NCBI GenBank assembly: GCA_022710185.1
Contig: JAKLHK010000028.1
Location: 1 to 37,686, forward strand
Source of the DNA: Bacteroidota bacterium
GTDB lineage: Bacteria; Bacteroidota; Bacteroidia; Bacteroidales; JAGNHN01
Reading direction: 5' to 3'
Length of the DNA: 37,686 nucleotides
Shown: piece by piece, positions 23,795 through 32,355 of the stretch
Position numbering within the stretch: position 1 is the first letter of the stretch
How the letters are laid out: every line of letters begins with the position of its first letter
The notes under the pieces: model-generated
Told to the model about the DNA's origin: nothing
What the model saw: the letters and a program-made list of their open reading frames with translations, nothing else
Databases searched by the model: none
Translations under genes and position numbers: made by a program

Positions 23795-25750
23795 TTATTT
23801 CTTATCAGAATAATTGTTCAACAACCAGTTCATGCGCAGCAGTTCGCCCACCGAAGGGGCATAGGAGAATGCGCCCCCGGGCTCCTGGGGGGGATCCCCG
23901 TCGTACACCTCCGAAACAGTACCTATGCCGGCTTCCATCATGGTCACTTCGAAGCCCTGGAAGAGCTTGCGCAGCTTGCTTAGAGCTCCTTTGCCATAGA
24001 TGTTCAGCATAGCGTCGCTCCAGGCTCCCATGAGCCAGGGATAGGCTGTGCCGTTATGATAGGCCAGTCCTCGCTCCGATTCGCTGCCGTGGCTGTGACC
24101 CTTGTAGGCAGGATTGGTAGGTGAGAGGGTGCGCAGGCCACGCTCGGTGAGCAAGTCGCGGGTAACGACGTCCAGCACCGATTTCTGCATTTCCTCCGGA
24201 AGTGGGGAATAAGGCAGGGAGACCGCGAACACCTGGTTGGGTCTTATTGAGAAATCGTGGTAGGCCCCATTGACGTAGTCGGCCAGGTATCCTTTGTCTT
24301 CCTTCCAGAACTGATGGATGAAAGAGGTAGCGCTCCTGCGCGCCAGTTGTTCCCAGTGTCCTGCCTTGTCTGCCAGGCCCATGGTGGAGGCCAGCTCTGC
24401 GAAGAACATCAAGGCGTTGTACCACAGGGCGTTCACTTCAACCGGAAGGCCGATGCGCGGGGTGATGGGCTGACCCTCGGCACGGGCGTTCATCCAGGTG
24501 AGGGCGTTGTCCGGCTCCCCGGCGTAGAGCAGGCCGTTCTCCAGCATGCGGATATTATAGCGGGTGCCGTCGGCGAACCCTTCCAGGATACGCTCCATTA
24601 CTATGCTGTAGCGTTTCCATACCTCAGCGTGACCGGCCTCGCTCATTTTCAGGTACTGCTGCAGGGTCCAGAAGAACCAGAGCGGGGCATCTACAGCATT
24701 GTAGTGCTTGGATTGGGCATCCACGAAAGAGGGGAAGAGGGGGCCGTCCATCTCCCGTACCAGGGATTCGAGCACGGCATGGAACATATCTTCTTCTCCC
24801 TGGCTCAGCAGGATACCCGGAAGGGAAATCAGTGCTTCACGGGCCGAGGCGGCATACCAGGGGAAACCGGCCACCACTTCTACCCTGCCCTCGCGCTCCA
24901 GGATGAACTGCTGGGCCGAGTTCTCCAGGCAGTGGAGGTAACTATCTCGGGGCGTGCGCTTTCCGGTTTCGATGGTAAACATGCGCTTCAGGCCTCCAGG
25001 CGCGGCCTCGGAGGTACCGGCCGAAAAGATCAGGCTTTCCCCCCGCTTGATAGGCACTTCGAAGAAGCCCGGGGTGTAGAGGTCTTCCAGGCTCTCATAG
25101 CCCCTCTCCTTTTCCTTGGAATACTCAATGTCGTAATACCAGTCCGGGACATGAACATACTCCACCTCCTTGGAGAACTGCAGGAAGAGCGGGGTATAGC
25201 CGGGGTACATCTGTACGCTGATGCCGTTGCGGGCCTCGCGGTATCGGTTGTCGAAGTTGACGTTGGCCCGGGTGAGGCCATGCACGCTGCGGAAGGCCAG
25301 GAAAGGCTTGAATCGCAACACCGTGGGCGAGTGGGCCTCCTGCAGTGTATAGCGGATCAGCATGCGGTCTTCCTTCTGGCTGAACACATGTTCCTTGGTG
25401 AGCACCACGCCGCCCACCCGGTAGGTAAGCTTCGGAGTCGGTTCCGAAGTGAAGTCGCGGATGTACTTATGCCCCCTGGGCAGATAGACATCCCCCTTGA
25501 ACTTATGCAGCGCCAGATTGAACTCGGCATTATGCTGGATCACCGTCTCGTCAAGGGTGGAAAGCAGCACATGGTTACCCCCGTCCACCCCGGGCTGGGG
25601 GGTTACCAATAAGCCGTGGTATTTGCGGGTATTGCAGCCAATGATGGTGGTACTGGCGTAGGAGCCGGCACGGTTGGTCCGCAGCAGCTCCTTGCGCAAG
25701 GAGTAGCCCAGATTGATCAGCTGACTCTTCTCATAAACTATGTAGCTCAT
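23795..25750 (-). CDS. Glycogen debranching enzyme (amylo-alpha-1,6-glucosidase, GH133-like)
   Basis: 651 residues. The N-terminal glycogen-debranching domain shows LLRTNRAGSYASTTIIGCNTRKYHGLLV. The C-terminal (alpha/alpha)6 catalytic domain contains AGFPWYAASAREALISLPG, VDAPLWFFWTLQQYL, GLPVEVNALWYNAL, FSIRPNQVFAVSLP and YHNGTAYPWLMGAW, characteristic of the amylo-alpha-1,6-glucosidase family. It hydrolyses alpha-1,6 branch points in glycogen. No signal peptide, so cytoplasmic. It is the first gene of the glycogen operon, with a full promoter 58-89 bp upstream of its ATG. Confidence 0.95.
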   Translation of the reverse strand: MSYIVYEKSQLINLGYSLRKELLRTNRAGSYASTTIIGCNTRKYHGLLVTPQPGVDGGNHVLLSTLDETVIQHNAEFNLALHKFKGDVYLPRGHKYIRDFTSEPTPKLTYRVGGVVLTKEHVFSQKEDRMLIRYTLQEAHSPTVLRFKPFLAFRSVHGLTRANVNFDNRYREARNGISVQMYPGYTPLFLQFSKEVEYVHVPDWYYDIEYSKEKERGYESLEDLYTPGFFEVPIKRGESLIFSAGTSEAAPGGLKRMFTIETGKRTPRDSYLHCLENSAQQFILEREGRVEVVAGFPWYAASAREALISLPGILLSQGEEDMFHAVLESLVREMDGPLFPSFVDAQSKHYNAVDAPLWFFWTLQQYLKMSEAGHAEVWKRYSIVMERILEGFADGTRYNIRMLENGLLYAGEPDNALTWMNARAEGQPITPRIGLPVEVNALWYNALMFFAELASTMGLADKAGHWEQLARRSATSFIHQFWKEDKGYLADYVNGAYHDFSIRPNQVFAVSLPYSPLPEEMQKSVLDVVTRDLLTERGLRTLSPTNPAYKGHSHGSESERGLAYHNGTAYPWLMGAWSDAMLNIYGKGALSKLRKLFQGFEVTMMEAGIGTVSEVYDGDPPQEPGGAFSYAPSVGELLRMNWLLNNYSDKK

Positions 25751-25807
25751 AATAAATGCTTTTCCTAATCAGTAACCTGAAAAATCCCTAACATTTCAAA
25801 GGTTCTG

Positions 25808-25839
25808 CAAAATTACAGATAATCTCCCATATTGTTCAA
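25808..25839 (-). promoter_or_regulatory. Promoter of the glycogen operon
   Basis: Minus strand: TTG at 25839-25837, 21-nt spacer, TAATTTTG at 25815-25808. Exact match to the Bacteroidota consensus with the same spacing as the promoters at 1217 and 32275. Predicted start near 25803, giving a leader of about 50 nt. Confidence 0.7.
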
Positions 25840-26141
25840 TACAACATTCATTATAATGTAAATTTAACGTAAAATTGACCCTTTATGTTTAAGTAACATA
25901 TTGAATATCTGTATTTTGTTTAGATTAATCCTGATAGCCCCGCGAAATAGCGATCTGGCAACGAGGCCCGCCCGGCCTGAGGACAAAAATCATTGCTCAT
26001 TTCGAAGTGCTCAGGACTCATAGTCAATGAGCCTTCATTCAGCGTATGGGCAAATGGCTTACGCGGATGAACGAACATACATTAGCAAATCTCGCATAGC
26101 GCAATAATCAACGCGCTCCAGCGTAATTGGAGCGATATCCC
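25840..26141. other. Intergenic stretch between divergent glycogen operon and beta-helix lipoprotein
   Basis: No gene seen. The first half (to about 25930) is markedly AT-rich compared with the neighbouring genes and holds poly-A/T runs, as expected of a regulatory region. The second half is of ordinary composition and shows no strong hairpin, repeat or RNA gene that I could recognise. Confidence 0.5.
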
Positions 26142-26149
26142 TACTTTTG
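26142..26149 (+). promoter_or_regulatory. -7 box for the beta-helix lipoprotein gene
   Basis: TACTTTTG matches TAnnTTTG and ends four bases before the GTG at 26154, suggesting a leaderless or nearly leaderless mRNA. No TTG at the expected spacing. Confidence 0.45.
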
Positions 26150-26153
26150 CCCC

Positions 26154-27563
26154 GTGAACCGTACTGCCATCCACACCTTTTTTATCCTGATGATCAGCAT
26201 CCTGTTGATCCTTTCCTGCCGTAAGGAGGAGGATTTCGACGAGAGCAGCTCGCTCAGGCTGGGTTTCTCCACCGATACCCTGGCCTTCGACACGGTGTTC
26301 ACCAGCGTGGGCTCGGCAACCCAGTGGCTCAAGGTGTTCAACCCCAGCAAACAGCCCATCCGCATCGCTTCCATAAGGCTGGAAGGCGGAAGGGAGAGCC
26401 GCTTCAGGATGAATGTGGATGGGGAGGCCGTGAATGAAATCCAGGATGTGGAGGTGGCCGGGGACGACAGCCTCTTCCTCTTCGTCCGGGTCACCATCGA
26501 CCCCAACCAGCAGAACACCCCCATGGTGGTGGAGGACCGCATCCTTTTCGAGCTCAACGGTCAGCAGCAGGAAGTGCAGCTGGTGGCCTGGGGCCAGGAT
26601 GCCCATTTCTACCGCAGGGCCGTGCTCCAGGGCAACATCACCTGGACCGACGACAAGCCCCATGTCATCTACGACTGGATCATCGTGGACTCCAGCTATA
26701 CCCTGACCATCGCCGAGGGTACGAAGGTCCACCTGCATGCATATTCCGTGCTGGCCGTGAACACCGACGCCACCCTGAAGGTCAGTGGTAGTGCTGAATC
26801 CCCGGTGCATTTCTGCGGGGACCGACTGGAGCAGGCCTATCAGGATGTCCCCGGGCAATGGGGTAGGATATGGCTCTCGCCGGGAAGCATCAACAACGCC
26901 ATCGACCATGCCCTCATCGAGAACGGCCAGGTAGGGCTGCACGTGGATACCGTAGGAAACTCCTCGGAGCCTACCCTTAGAGTGAGCAATACGGTAATCC
27001 GGAATATGAGCATGGTAGGTATGCTGCTGCAGGGCAGTGAAGTGGAGGCAACGAACTGCATCATCAGCGATTGCGGGGAGGTGGCGATATGGCTGAACAT
27101 CGGCGGGAAGTACGATTTCAGGCATTGTACCATCGGGAACTATTATAATGACGGCATACGGCAGACCCCTTCGCTGGTGCTCAACAATTACTATCTATAT
27201 CAGGGCGATACCATTGCCCGTGAACTGGAGCAGGCCTATTTCGGGAACTGCATCCTCTGGGGGAGGAACAGCGAGGAGCTGCTCCTGGACCGCACCCCAC
27301 GGGCCGGTTTTTCCTGGCATTTCGACCATTGCCTCCTGCGCACGGAGCGCAGCATTTCCGATGCACTCCATTACACCAACTGCCTCCGCAATGCTGATCC
27401 CCTGTTCAAGGACCCCTATGCCGGGGACCTCAGCCTGAAGCCCCTCTCCCCTGCCATCGACGCCGGTAGCACGCAGATCGCCCTGGGTATCCCTGAGGAC
27501 CTTCTAGGCAACAGCCGGCTTCCCAATCCCGACCTGGGCGCCCTGGAGCATCAGCCGGAGTGA
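26154..27563 (+). CDS. Right-handed beta-helix repeat lipoprotein
   Basis: About 469 residues from the GTG at 26154. The N-terminus is a lipoprotein signal (NRTAIHTFFILMISILLILSC, lipobox Cys 22), so the protein is anchored in the outer or inner membrane. Residues about 30-170 resemble an immunoglobulin-like region; the middle has parallel beta-helix repeats (DHALIENGQVGLHVDT, TLRVSNTVIRNMSMVGMLLQGSEVEATNCIISDCG), and it ends with the common Bacteroidota motif LPNPDLGALEHQ. Such proteins often bind or cleave polysaccharide, but no catalytic residues were recognised. A TTG at 26127 is possible in frame, but the -7 box lies inside that extension. No partner gene is adjacent. Confidence 0.82.
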   Translation: MNRTAIHTFFILMISILLILSCRKEEDFDESSSLRLGFSTDTLAFDTVFTSVGSATQWLKVFNPSKQPIRIASIRLEGGRESRFRMNVDGEAVNEIQDVEVAGDDSLFLFVRVTIDPNQQNTPMVVEDRILFELNGQQQEVQLVAWGQDAHFYRRAVLQGNITWTDDKPHVIYDWIIVDSSYTLTIAEGTKVHLHAYSVLAVNTDATLKVSGSAESPVHFCGDRLEQAYQDVPGQWGRIWLSPGSINNAIDHALIENGQVGLHVDTVGNSSEPTLRVSNTVIRNMSMVGMLLQGSEVEATNCIISDCGEVAIWLNIGGKYDFRHCTIGNYYNDGIRQTPSLVLNNYYLYQGDTIARELEQAYFGNCILWGRNSEELLLDRTPRAGFSWHFDHCLLRTERSISDALHYTNCLRNADPLFKDPYAGDLSLKPLSPAIDAGSTQIALGIPEDLLGNSRLPNPDLGALEHQPE

Positions 27564-27570
27564 GGAGTCC

Positions 27571-27628
27571 CCTCTTCCTCTTCCTCTTCCTCTTCCTCTT
27601 CCTCTTCCTCTTCCTCTTCCTCTTCCTC
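27571..27628. repeat. Hexamer tandem repeat (CCTCTT)9.7
   Basis: Nine full CCTCTT units and a partial one, perfect, eight bases after the beta-helix gene stop. One strand is pure pyrimidine, so the run could form an intramolecular triplex. Copy number of such microsatellites commonly varies by slippage. Confidence 0.95.
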
Positions 27629-27633
27629 GCGTT

Positions 27634-27668
27634 GTTCTATGTTCTATGTTCTATGTTCTATGTTCTAT
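27634..27668. repeat. Heptamer tandem repeat (GTTCTAT)5
   Basis: Five perfect GTTCTAT units plus GTT, directly after the hexamer array. Its reverse complement unit (AACATAG phase) is repeated about ten times at 28897-28966, so sucD lies between inverted copies of one array. Confidence 0.95.
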
Positions 27669-27939
27669 GTTGTGAGGCGCTTGTCTCTTGGCCTCGTCAA
27701 TCTATGATCCATGGATGATTGTCGTTGAGCGGTGAGCATTGAGCAATGATTTTTCCCCATTCCTCTGTGGGAAACAAATATCCCTGCGGGGCCTAGGGGG
27801 CTGGGTATCGTTCTGAGCGTGAGAGTGTGAGGGTGAGCAAGAGCAACGGCAGGGTATAGAGTTTATAATACCCTCGTCTCCTGGACAGGAATTGATTACA
27901 ATTGACAGGCGTGTCGCTAATGTACAGGTCTGGACGAGA
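27669..27939. other. Intergenic stretch downstream of sucD with degenerate heptad repeats
   Basis: No gene seen. It contains three head-to-tail TGAGCNN units at 27726-27746, a further G/A/T-rich GTGAG-type stretch near 27814-27841 and a small GGGTAT/ATACCC hairpin at 27852-27873. It may hold the sucD 3' end signal, but no clear T-tract terminator is visible. Confidence 0.5.
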
Positions 27940-28809
27940 CTACCCCAGCAGCTCCTTCATTTTGGTACCGATCTCCGCGGGGCTGTCGACTACGTGGATG
28001 CCGCAATCGCGGAGGATTTCCTTTTTGGCCTGGGCGGTGTCGGATGCTCCGCCGATGATGGCGCCGGCGTGGCCCATGCGACGGCCCTTGGGTGCGGTGG
28101 CCCCGGCGATGAAACTCACCACGGGCTTGGTGCCGAAGTCGCGGATCCAATACGCGGCGTCAGCTTCCATACTTCCGCCGATCTCACCGATCATCACAAT
28201 GCCTTTGGTGTCGGGATCGTCCATAAACAAGCGCACGGCATCCACGGTGCTGGTACCAATGATGGGATCCCCGCCTATGCCGATGGCCGTGGTTTGCCCC
28301 AGGCCCACCTTGGTGAGCTGGTCCACCGCCTCATAGGTGAGGGTGCCCGAGCGGGAAACAATGCCTACGCTCCCCGGGGAGTGGATGAAGCCGGGCATAA
28401 TGCCCACCTTGGCCTCGCCGGGGGTGATAACACCCGGGCAATTGGGTCCAATCAGGCGGCATTCCTTGTCCTTGAGGTACTCCTTCACCTGGATCATATC
28501 GCGGGTAGGGATGCCTTCGGTGATGCAGACGATGACGCCTATCCCGGCATCGGCGGCTTCCATGATGGCATCGGCTGCGAAGGCCGGGGGCACGAAAATG
28601 ACAGAAACATCGGCTGATGTTGCCTCTACGGCCTCCATCACGGTGTTGAACACGGGCTTGCCCAGGTGCTGACTGCCCCCCTTGCCCGGGGTGACCCCAC
28701 CGACAACCTGGGTGCCGTAATCGATCATCTGGCTAGCATGGAAAGTCCCTTCCCCACCGGTAAAGCCCTGCACCAGGATGCGGGAATGCTTGTTCACTAA
28801 TACGCTCAT
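27940..28809 (-). CDS. sucD: Succinyl-CoA synthetase alpha subunit (SucD)
   Basis: 289 residues, standard length. CoA-binding Rossmann domain at the N-terminus ([32 protein letters not shown]), [26 protein letters not shown], the ligase domain SRSGTLTYE, and the phospho-histidine loop [11 protein letters not shown] with H247. It forms succinyl-CoA synthetase with a beta subunit (SucC, not in the window) in the TCA cycle. The open frame runs upstream to 29043, but that part is translated tandem repeat; the ATG at 28809 starts the conserved protein. The gene is bracketed by inverted heptamer arrays. Confidence 0.97.
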   Translation of the reverse strand: MSVLVNKHSRILVQGFTGGEGTFHASQMIDYGTQVVGGVTPGKGGSQHLGKPVFNTVMEAVEATSADVSVIFVPPAFAADAIMEAADAGIGVIVCITEGIPTRDMIQVKEYLKDKECRLIGPNCPGVITPGEAKVGIMPGFIHSPGSVGIVSRSGTLTYEAVDQLTKVGLGQTTAIGIGGDPIIGTSTVDAVRLFMDDPDTKGIVMIGEIGGSMEADAAYWIRDFGTKPVVSFIAGATAPKGRRMGHAGAIIGGASDTAQAKKEILRDCGIHVVDSPAEIGTKMKELLG

Positions 28810-28842
28810 ATGGGTAATGCCGCTTGTGGTGTGATATATCGG

Positions 28843-28850
28843 CAAATGTA
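28843..28850 (-). promoter_or_regulatory. -7 box for sucD
   Basis: Minus strand TACATTTG matches TAnnTTTG, 33 bases before the sucD ATG. The -33 region would fall in the adjacent repeat (28861-28893), and no TTG is present there. Confidence 0.45.
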
Positions 28851-28860
28851 AATATTTGAA

Positions 28861-28893
28861 GCGAAAAGCGAACAGCGAAAAGCGAGAAAAGCG
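28861..28893. repeat. Degenerate GCGAAAA-type heptad repeat
   Basis: Four or five imperfect units of the AGCGAAA/GCGAAAA type, immediately before the AACATAG array and covering the place where the -33 element of the sucD promoter would sit. Confidence 0.7.
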
Positions 28894-28896
28894 GAC

Positions 28897-28966
28897 AACA
28901 TACAACATACAACATAGAACATAGAACATAGAACATAGAACATAGAACACAGAACATAGAACATCC
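28897..28966. repeat. Heptamer tandem repeat (AACATAG)10, reverse complement of the 27634 array
   Basis: Ten head-to-tail units: two AACATAC, then AACATAG mostly perfect, with one AACACAG and a final AACATCC. The unit is a rotation of the reverse complement of GTTCTAT. The array lies between the divergent sucD and mnmE starts, about 65 bp before the mnmE ATG. Confidence 0.95.
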
Positions 28967-29030
28967 CTTCCACGTAACAATTCCCTCCCCTCCGGGGTAT
29001 AATGGGGCGATAACCTATACCGCCCGTCCC

Positions 29031-30428
29031 ATGCGCATACCACTGGCCGGAGACACCATTGTTGCCCTCAGCACCGCTCCCGGCACCGGCGCCATCGCGG
29101 TGGTGCGGCTCAGCGGGCCCAGGGCAATCACCACCGCCGACAGCCTGTTCCAGACCTCGCGGAAGGAGGTCGTGCTCCGGGACGCCCCCGGCCATACCGC
29201 CCACTTTGGTAAAATAATGGACGGTGAGGAAGTCCTGGACGAGGTGGTACTCACCCTCTTCCGTGCCCCCCATTCCTATACCGGGGAAGATGTAGTGGAG
29301 ATCAGCTGTCACGGTTCGCTTTACATCCAGCAGCGTATGCTGGAAGTCATGCTGAACAGGGGATTGCGGCTTGCCGACCCCGGGGAATTCACCCTGAGGG
29401 CCTTCCGCAACGGCAAAATGGACCTAAGCCAGGCCGAGGCCGTGGCCGACCTCATCGCGGCCCAATCACGGGCGGCACACGACCTGGCCCTGAAGCAGAT
29501 GCGCGGGGGATATAGCGGCCGCATCGCAGGACTGAGGCGGCAATTGGTAGACTTCACCGCCCTTATCGAGCTGGAACTGGATTTCAGTGAGGAGGACGTA
29601 AACTTCGCCGACCGGTCCACTCTGCTCCGCACCGTAGGTGAACTGAAAGAAGCCATAGGCGCGCTGAGGGATTCCTTTGCCATGGGCAATGTACTCAAGC
29701 GGGGCATCCCTGTAGCCATCGTAGGCAAGCCCAATGTGGGCAAGAGCACCTTGCTGAATGCCCTGCTCAACGAGGAGAAGGCCATCGTGAGCGAGATCCC
29801 CGGCACTACCCGCGACGCCATCGAGGACACCATCGTGATCGAAGGCATCCCTTTCCGCTTCATCGACACCGCAGGGCTGAGGGAAACCAGTGACCGCATT
29901 GAGACCCTGGGGATAGAGCGCACCCTGGACAAGATAGGGCAGGCCAGCATCGTGCTTTGTGTGTTCGACATCAGCACCACGCCCTGGGAAGAGATAGAGG
30001 AGATGCATACCCTCTGCGCCGGGGCCCTGCACCTGGAACAAAAGAAAGTGATTTTGGTCGGTAACAAGACTGACCTGCTCATGGAGACGCCCTCCCACTT
30101 CCGCGACCTGGTGGAATGGGAAACGGTGTTCGTGTCGGCCAAACGCAGGGAGAACATCCACCTCCTGGCCGAGACCTTGCTCAGAGCGGTGGACAGGCAT
30201 GGGCTACAGGACGGCAGCCTGGTGAGCAACAGCAGGCATTTCGAGGCCTTCGGAAAGGCCGCGGAAGCGCTGGAGCGTGTGGATCGCGGGCTGCATCAGG
30301 AGATCAGCTCCGACCTCGTCACCACTGACCTGCGTGATGCACTCTACCATCTGGGCACCATCACCGGAGAGGTCACCACCGACGAAATCCTGGAGAGCAT
30401 TTTCTCAAGGTTTTGTATCGGGAAGTAG
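29031..30428 (+). CDS. mnmE: tRNA uridine-5-carboxymethylaminomethyl synthesis GTPase MnmE (TrmE)
   Basis: 465 residues, standard length. The N-terminal tetrahydrofolate-binding domain shows [22 protein letters not shown] and [16 protein letters not shown]. The GTPase domain inserted in the helical domain has G1 GKPNVGKST (232-240), G2 EIPGTTRD, G3 DTAGLRET and G4 VGNKTDL. The C-terminal FCIGK carries the catalytic Cys. With MnmG (GidA, not in the window) it modifies U34 of certain tRNAs. The start at 29031 is supported by the conserved N-terminus. A TATAAT lies at 28998-29003, but its role is uncertain because Bacteroidota promoters normally use another -7 sequence. Confidence 0.98.
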   Translation: MRIPLAGDTIVALSTAPGTGAIAVVRLSGPRAITTADSLFQTSRKEVVLRDAPGHTAHFGKIMDGEEVLDEVVLTLFRAPHSYTGEDVVEISCHGSLYIQQRMLEVMLNRGLRLADPGEFTLRAFRNGKMDLSQAEAVADLIAAQSRAAHDLALKQMRGGYSGRIAGLRRQLVDFTALIELELDFSEEDVNFADRSTLLRTVGELKEAIGALRDSFAMGNVLKRGIPVAIVGKPNVGKSTLLNALLNEEKAIVSEIPGTTRDAIEDTIVIEGIPFRFIDTAGLRETSDRIETLGIERTLDKIGQASIVLCVFDISTTPWEEIEEMHTLCAGALHLEQKKVILVGNKTDLLMETPSHFRDLVEWETVFVSAKRRENIHLLAETLLRAVDRHGLQDGSLVSNSRHFEAFGKAAEALERVDRGLHQEISSDLVTTDLRDALYHLGTITGEVTTDEILESIFSRFCIGK

Positions 30429-30456
30429 CTTCCAGGTTGATGGTGGATGGTTGAAT

Positions 30457-30477
30457 ACACGGTCCTTTGTCCCGTGT
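30457..30477 (+). terminator. Possible weak terminator after mnmE
   Basis: ACACGG (30457-30462) pairs with CCGTGT (30472-30477) and is followed by a C/T-rich tract. The stem is only 6 bp and no clean T run follows, so this is tentative. Confidence 0.3.
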
Positions 30478-30572
30478 CCCTTTCCATCTTCTATCAGAAG
30501 TTCGATTTCAGAGCAAACGTGAATGGATCAGGATTTGGGCCGAAAACGTGCCCAATTTGCGCTGCAAGGTCT

Positions 30573-31049
30573 TCACTTGCGTGCCGAGGGCACCAGGAAC
30601 CCCATCACCAGGGTCCCAATGCCTCCGAGTAGGATGACGAGGATATCTACCGTGCGGTTTTCAATAAAGAGCCAGGTGGACAGGCCGATCATGCTCCAGA
30701 TCAGCACGATGGCACGTAAGCGCGTGCGGGGTGTCACCCCTCCCCTCTCCTGGTAGTCCCGGATGTAGCGCCCCAGCAGTGGACTGTGCAGCAGCCATAG
30801 CCGCATACGTTCGGAGCTGCGGGCGAAGAGGTAGGCGGCCAGCAAAAGAAAGGCGGTGGTGGGCAGGCCGGGCACCACAATGCCAATGATCCCCAGCACC
30901 ACGGACAGCGATCCCATCACAAGAAAAAGGAAGCGCCACCCGGGCGGGAGGTGCTTCCTTTTTCCGGCGGAGGCCGTCGAAGGATCCGGAACCGGGGTTC
31001 CGGCTGCTGCGGCATCCGAAGTGCCCTGGGGGGGCAGGTCTTCAGTCAT
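30573..31049 (-). CDS. DUF454 (YbaN-like) inner membrane protein
   Basis: 158 residues. A polar, low-complexity N-terminus of about 35 residues precedes the DUF454 core: FLVMGSLSVVLGIIGIVVPGLPTTAFLLLAAYLFARSSERM, then LHSPLLGRYIRDYQERGGVTPRTR and two further hydrophobic helices at the C-terminus. The family is widespread and its biochemical role is not firmly known. The gene starts 6 bp after the T9SS-sorted protein and is likely on its transcript. It converges with mnmE across about 145 bp without a strong terminator. Confidence 0.88.
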   Translation of the reverse strand: MTEDLPPQGTSDAAAAGTPVPDPSTASAGKRKHLPPGWRFLFLVMGSLSVVLGIIGIVVPGLPTTAFLLLAAYLFARSSERMRLWLLHSPLLGRYIRDYQERGGVTPRTRLRAIVLIWSMIGLSTWLFIENRTVDILVILLGGIGTLVMGFLVPSARK

Positions 31050-31055
31050 GCTTCA

Positions 31056-32213
31056 TCAGTCGCGGATGATGAGGGTCTTCCGGCCATATCCGTTCTCGGC
31101 CTTCACCTCCATGATATAGGGGCCTGCAGCCAGCTCCCGGAGGTCCAGCGAATGCTGCACGCCCTGATAGGTGGCCCCCTGATAGCTGTGTACCCTGCGC
31201 CCGGTAGCATCTACCACTTCCAGGGTGAACTGCCCCATGGCGCCGGGGATGGACACATGGAACAGTCCGTCGCCGGGGTTGGGATAGGCTTCCACCACCA
31301 GCGCGTTCTCCAGTTCTTCCAGGCCGGTGTCGTCGATGACGCGAACCAGCACGGTATCCCGGCCGATACAGTCGTTCACGTCCGTTACCTCGACCGAGAT
31401 CTCATGGGTACCCACCCCTAAGCCATTGTCGACATATATGACCTGGCTGGTCTGCCCGTTGGACCATTTATAGGAATAGAATCCTGCACCGGCATCGATG
31501 GGAAAACTCTGGCCTGCATTGCCAAACAGCTTGATGGTGAGGTCTGACCCGAGCTCCACTGTGGGGTTCTCCACCACAGTGACGGTGATGGAACCAGATT
31601 CGGTACAGGCCCCGGCTGTGACGGTGATGGAATAGGTATAGGCCCCGGGGGCCATGGTAGCAGAGTTGATATTAATGGATTGCGTAGTAGCCCCGGTGGA
31701 CCAGGTCCAGGTGTCGTAGAGCGTACCGCCGTACAGGTAAAGCACATCACCCTTGCAGAGATTCTGGTTCGGCCCGAGGTTGGGGACTTTCATGATGAAA
31801 ATCTGCTGGTTGACCGCATTGTTGGTGGTATTGATGTCCTGGGGATGGGAGGCCGTGGCCGTATAGTTGAAGTTTCCCCCGGCGCTAACATTGGTCTTGG
31901 TGGCAAAGGTGTAGGTGTAGGTCGCCCCGGCCGCAATGCTGGCCGTAACCGTCTCGGTCACTGGAGTTCCGGAGTTTTTGGAGAAGGACACTGGGAAGTT
32001 ACTCACCGAAGCGGCACTCAGGTTCTTGATGTTGATGCTCACTGTGGCCTGGTTCGTCGCCAGGTCGCAATTGGCGGGAGATACGATCTCGATCACCGCC
32101 AGGTCCACCTGGGAGCTAACCACGGTAGGGGTGGCCAGGAAGAGGGCGGGGAGCATCAGGATCATCAGCAGCGAGAGGCTGCGCTGAGTCAAAAGAAGTA
32201 AAGCCTTTTTCAT
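31056..32213 (-). CDS. Secreted T9SS protein with CARDB-like domain
   Basis: 385 residues. A signal peptide (residues 1 to about 34) is followed by a CARDB-like adhesion domain (about 36-140: DLAVIEIVSPANC, SINIKNLSAASVSNFPVSF, YTYTFATKTNVSAGG). Then come two beta-rich segments with the pattern LCKGDVLYLYGG...TWSTGATTQSI and AGQSFPIDAGAGFYSYKWSNG, typical of Bacteroidota surface proteins, and a C-terminal T9SS type A sorting domain (EAYPNPGDGLFHVSI, ELAAGPYIMEVKAENGYGRKTLIIRD). It is expected on the cell surface or released. It has its own promoter and leads the DUF454 gene. Confidence 0.9.
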   Translation of the reverse strand: MKKALLLLTQRSLSLLMILMLPALFLATPTVVSSQVDLAVIEIVSPANCDLATNQATVSINIKNLSAASVSNFPVSFSKNSGTPVTETVTASIAAGATYTYTFATKTNVSAGGNFNYTATASHPQDINTTNNAVNQQIFIMKVPNLGPNQNLCKGDVLYLYGGTLYDTWTWSTGATTQSININSATMAPGAYTYSITVTAGACTESGSITVTVVENPTVELGSDLTIKLFGNAGQSFPIDAGAGFYSYKWSNGQTSQVIYVDNGLGVGTHEISVEVTDVNDCIGRDTVLVRVIDDTGLEELENALVVEAYPNPGDGLFHVSIPGAMGQFTLEVVDATGRRVHSYQGATYQGVQHSLDLRELAAGPYIMEVKAENGYGRKTLIIRD

Positions 32214-32274
32214 GGGTTGGTAGATATTGGTTCGATAGGATCAGGAATTCGTCAGGTGTTATTCAATGTGCCTA

Positions 32275-32306
32275 CAAATGTAATCCAGAATGCGAATTCC
32301 ATGCAA
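32275..32306 (-). promoter_or_regulatory. Promoter of the small T9SS protein
   Basis: Minus strand: TTG at 32306-32304, 21-nt spacer, TACATTTG at 32282-32275. Third occurrence in this window of TTG-N21-TAnnTTTG. Predicted leader about 57 nt. Confidence 0.7.
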
Positions 32307-32355
32307 GGGCAACCCAAGGCTGATTATGAACGTATCATGTTTCATATCATAGCGT

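Noticed and set aside
26082..27125. Minus-strand frame of 347 residues opposite the beta-helix gene
   Set aside because: It is a shadow of a well-supported lipoprotein gene, rich in His/Gly/Asp, with no recognisable domain or promoter.
28897..28966. CRISPR-like array
   Set aside because: Units are 7 bp and directly adjacent, with no spacers and no cas genes.
28998..29003. TATAAT as a sigma-70 type -10 box for mnmE
   Set aside because: Bacteroidota promoters use TAnnTTTG, and no -35 TTGACA is placed upstream (the position falls in the heptamer array).
28733..29312. Minus-strand frames with FYVLCSM repeats
   Set aside because: They are translations of the AACATAG microsatellite upstream of sucD, not proteins.
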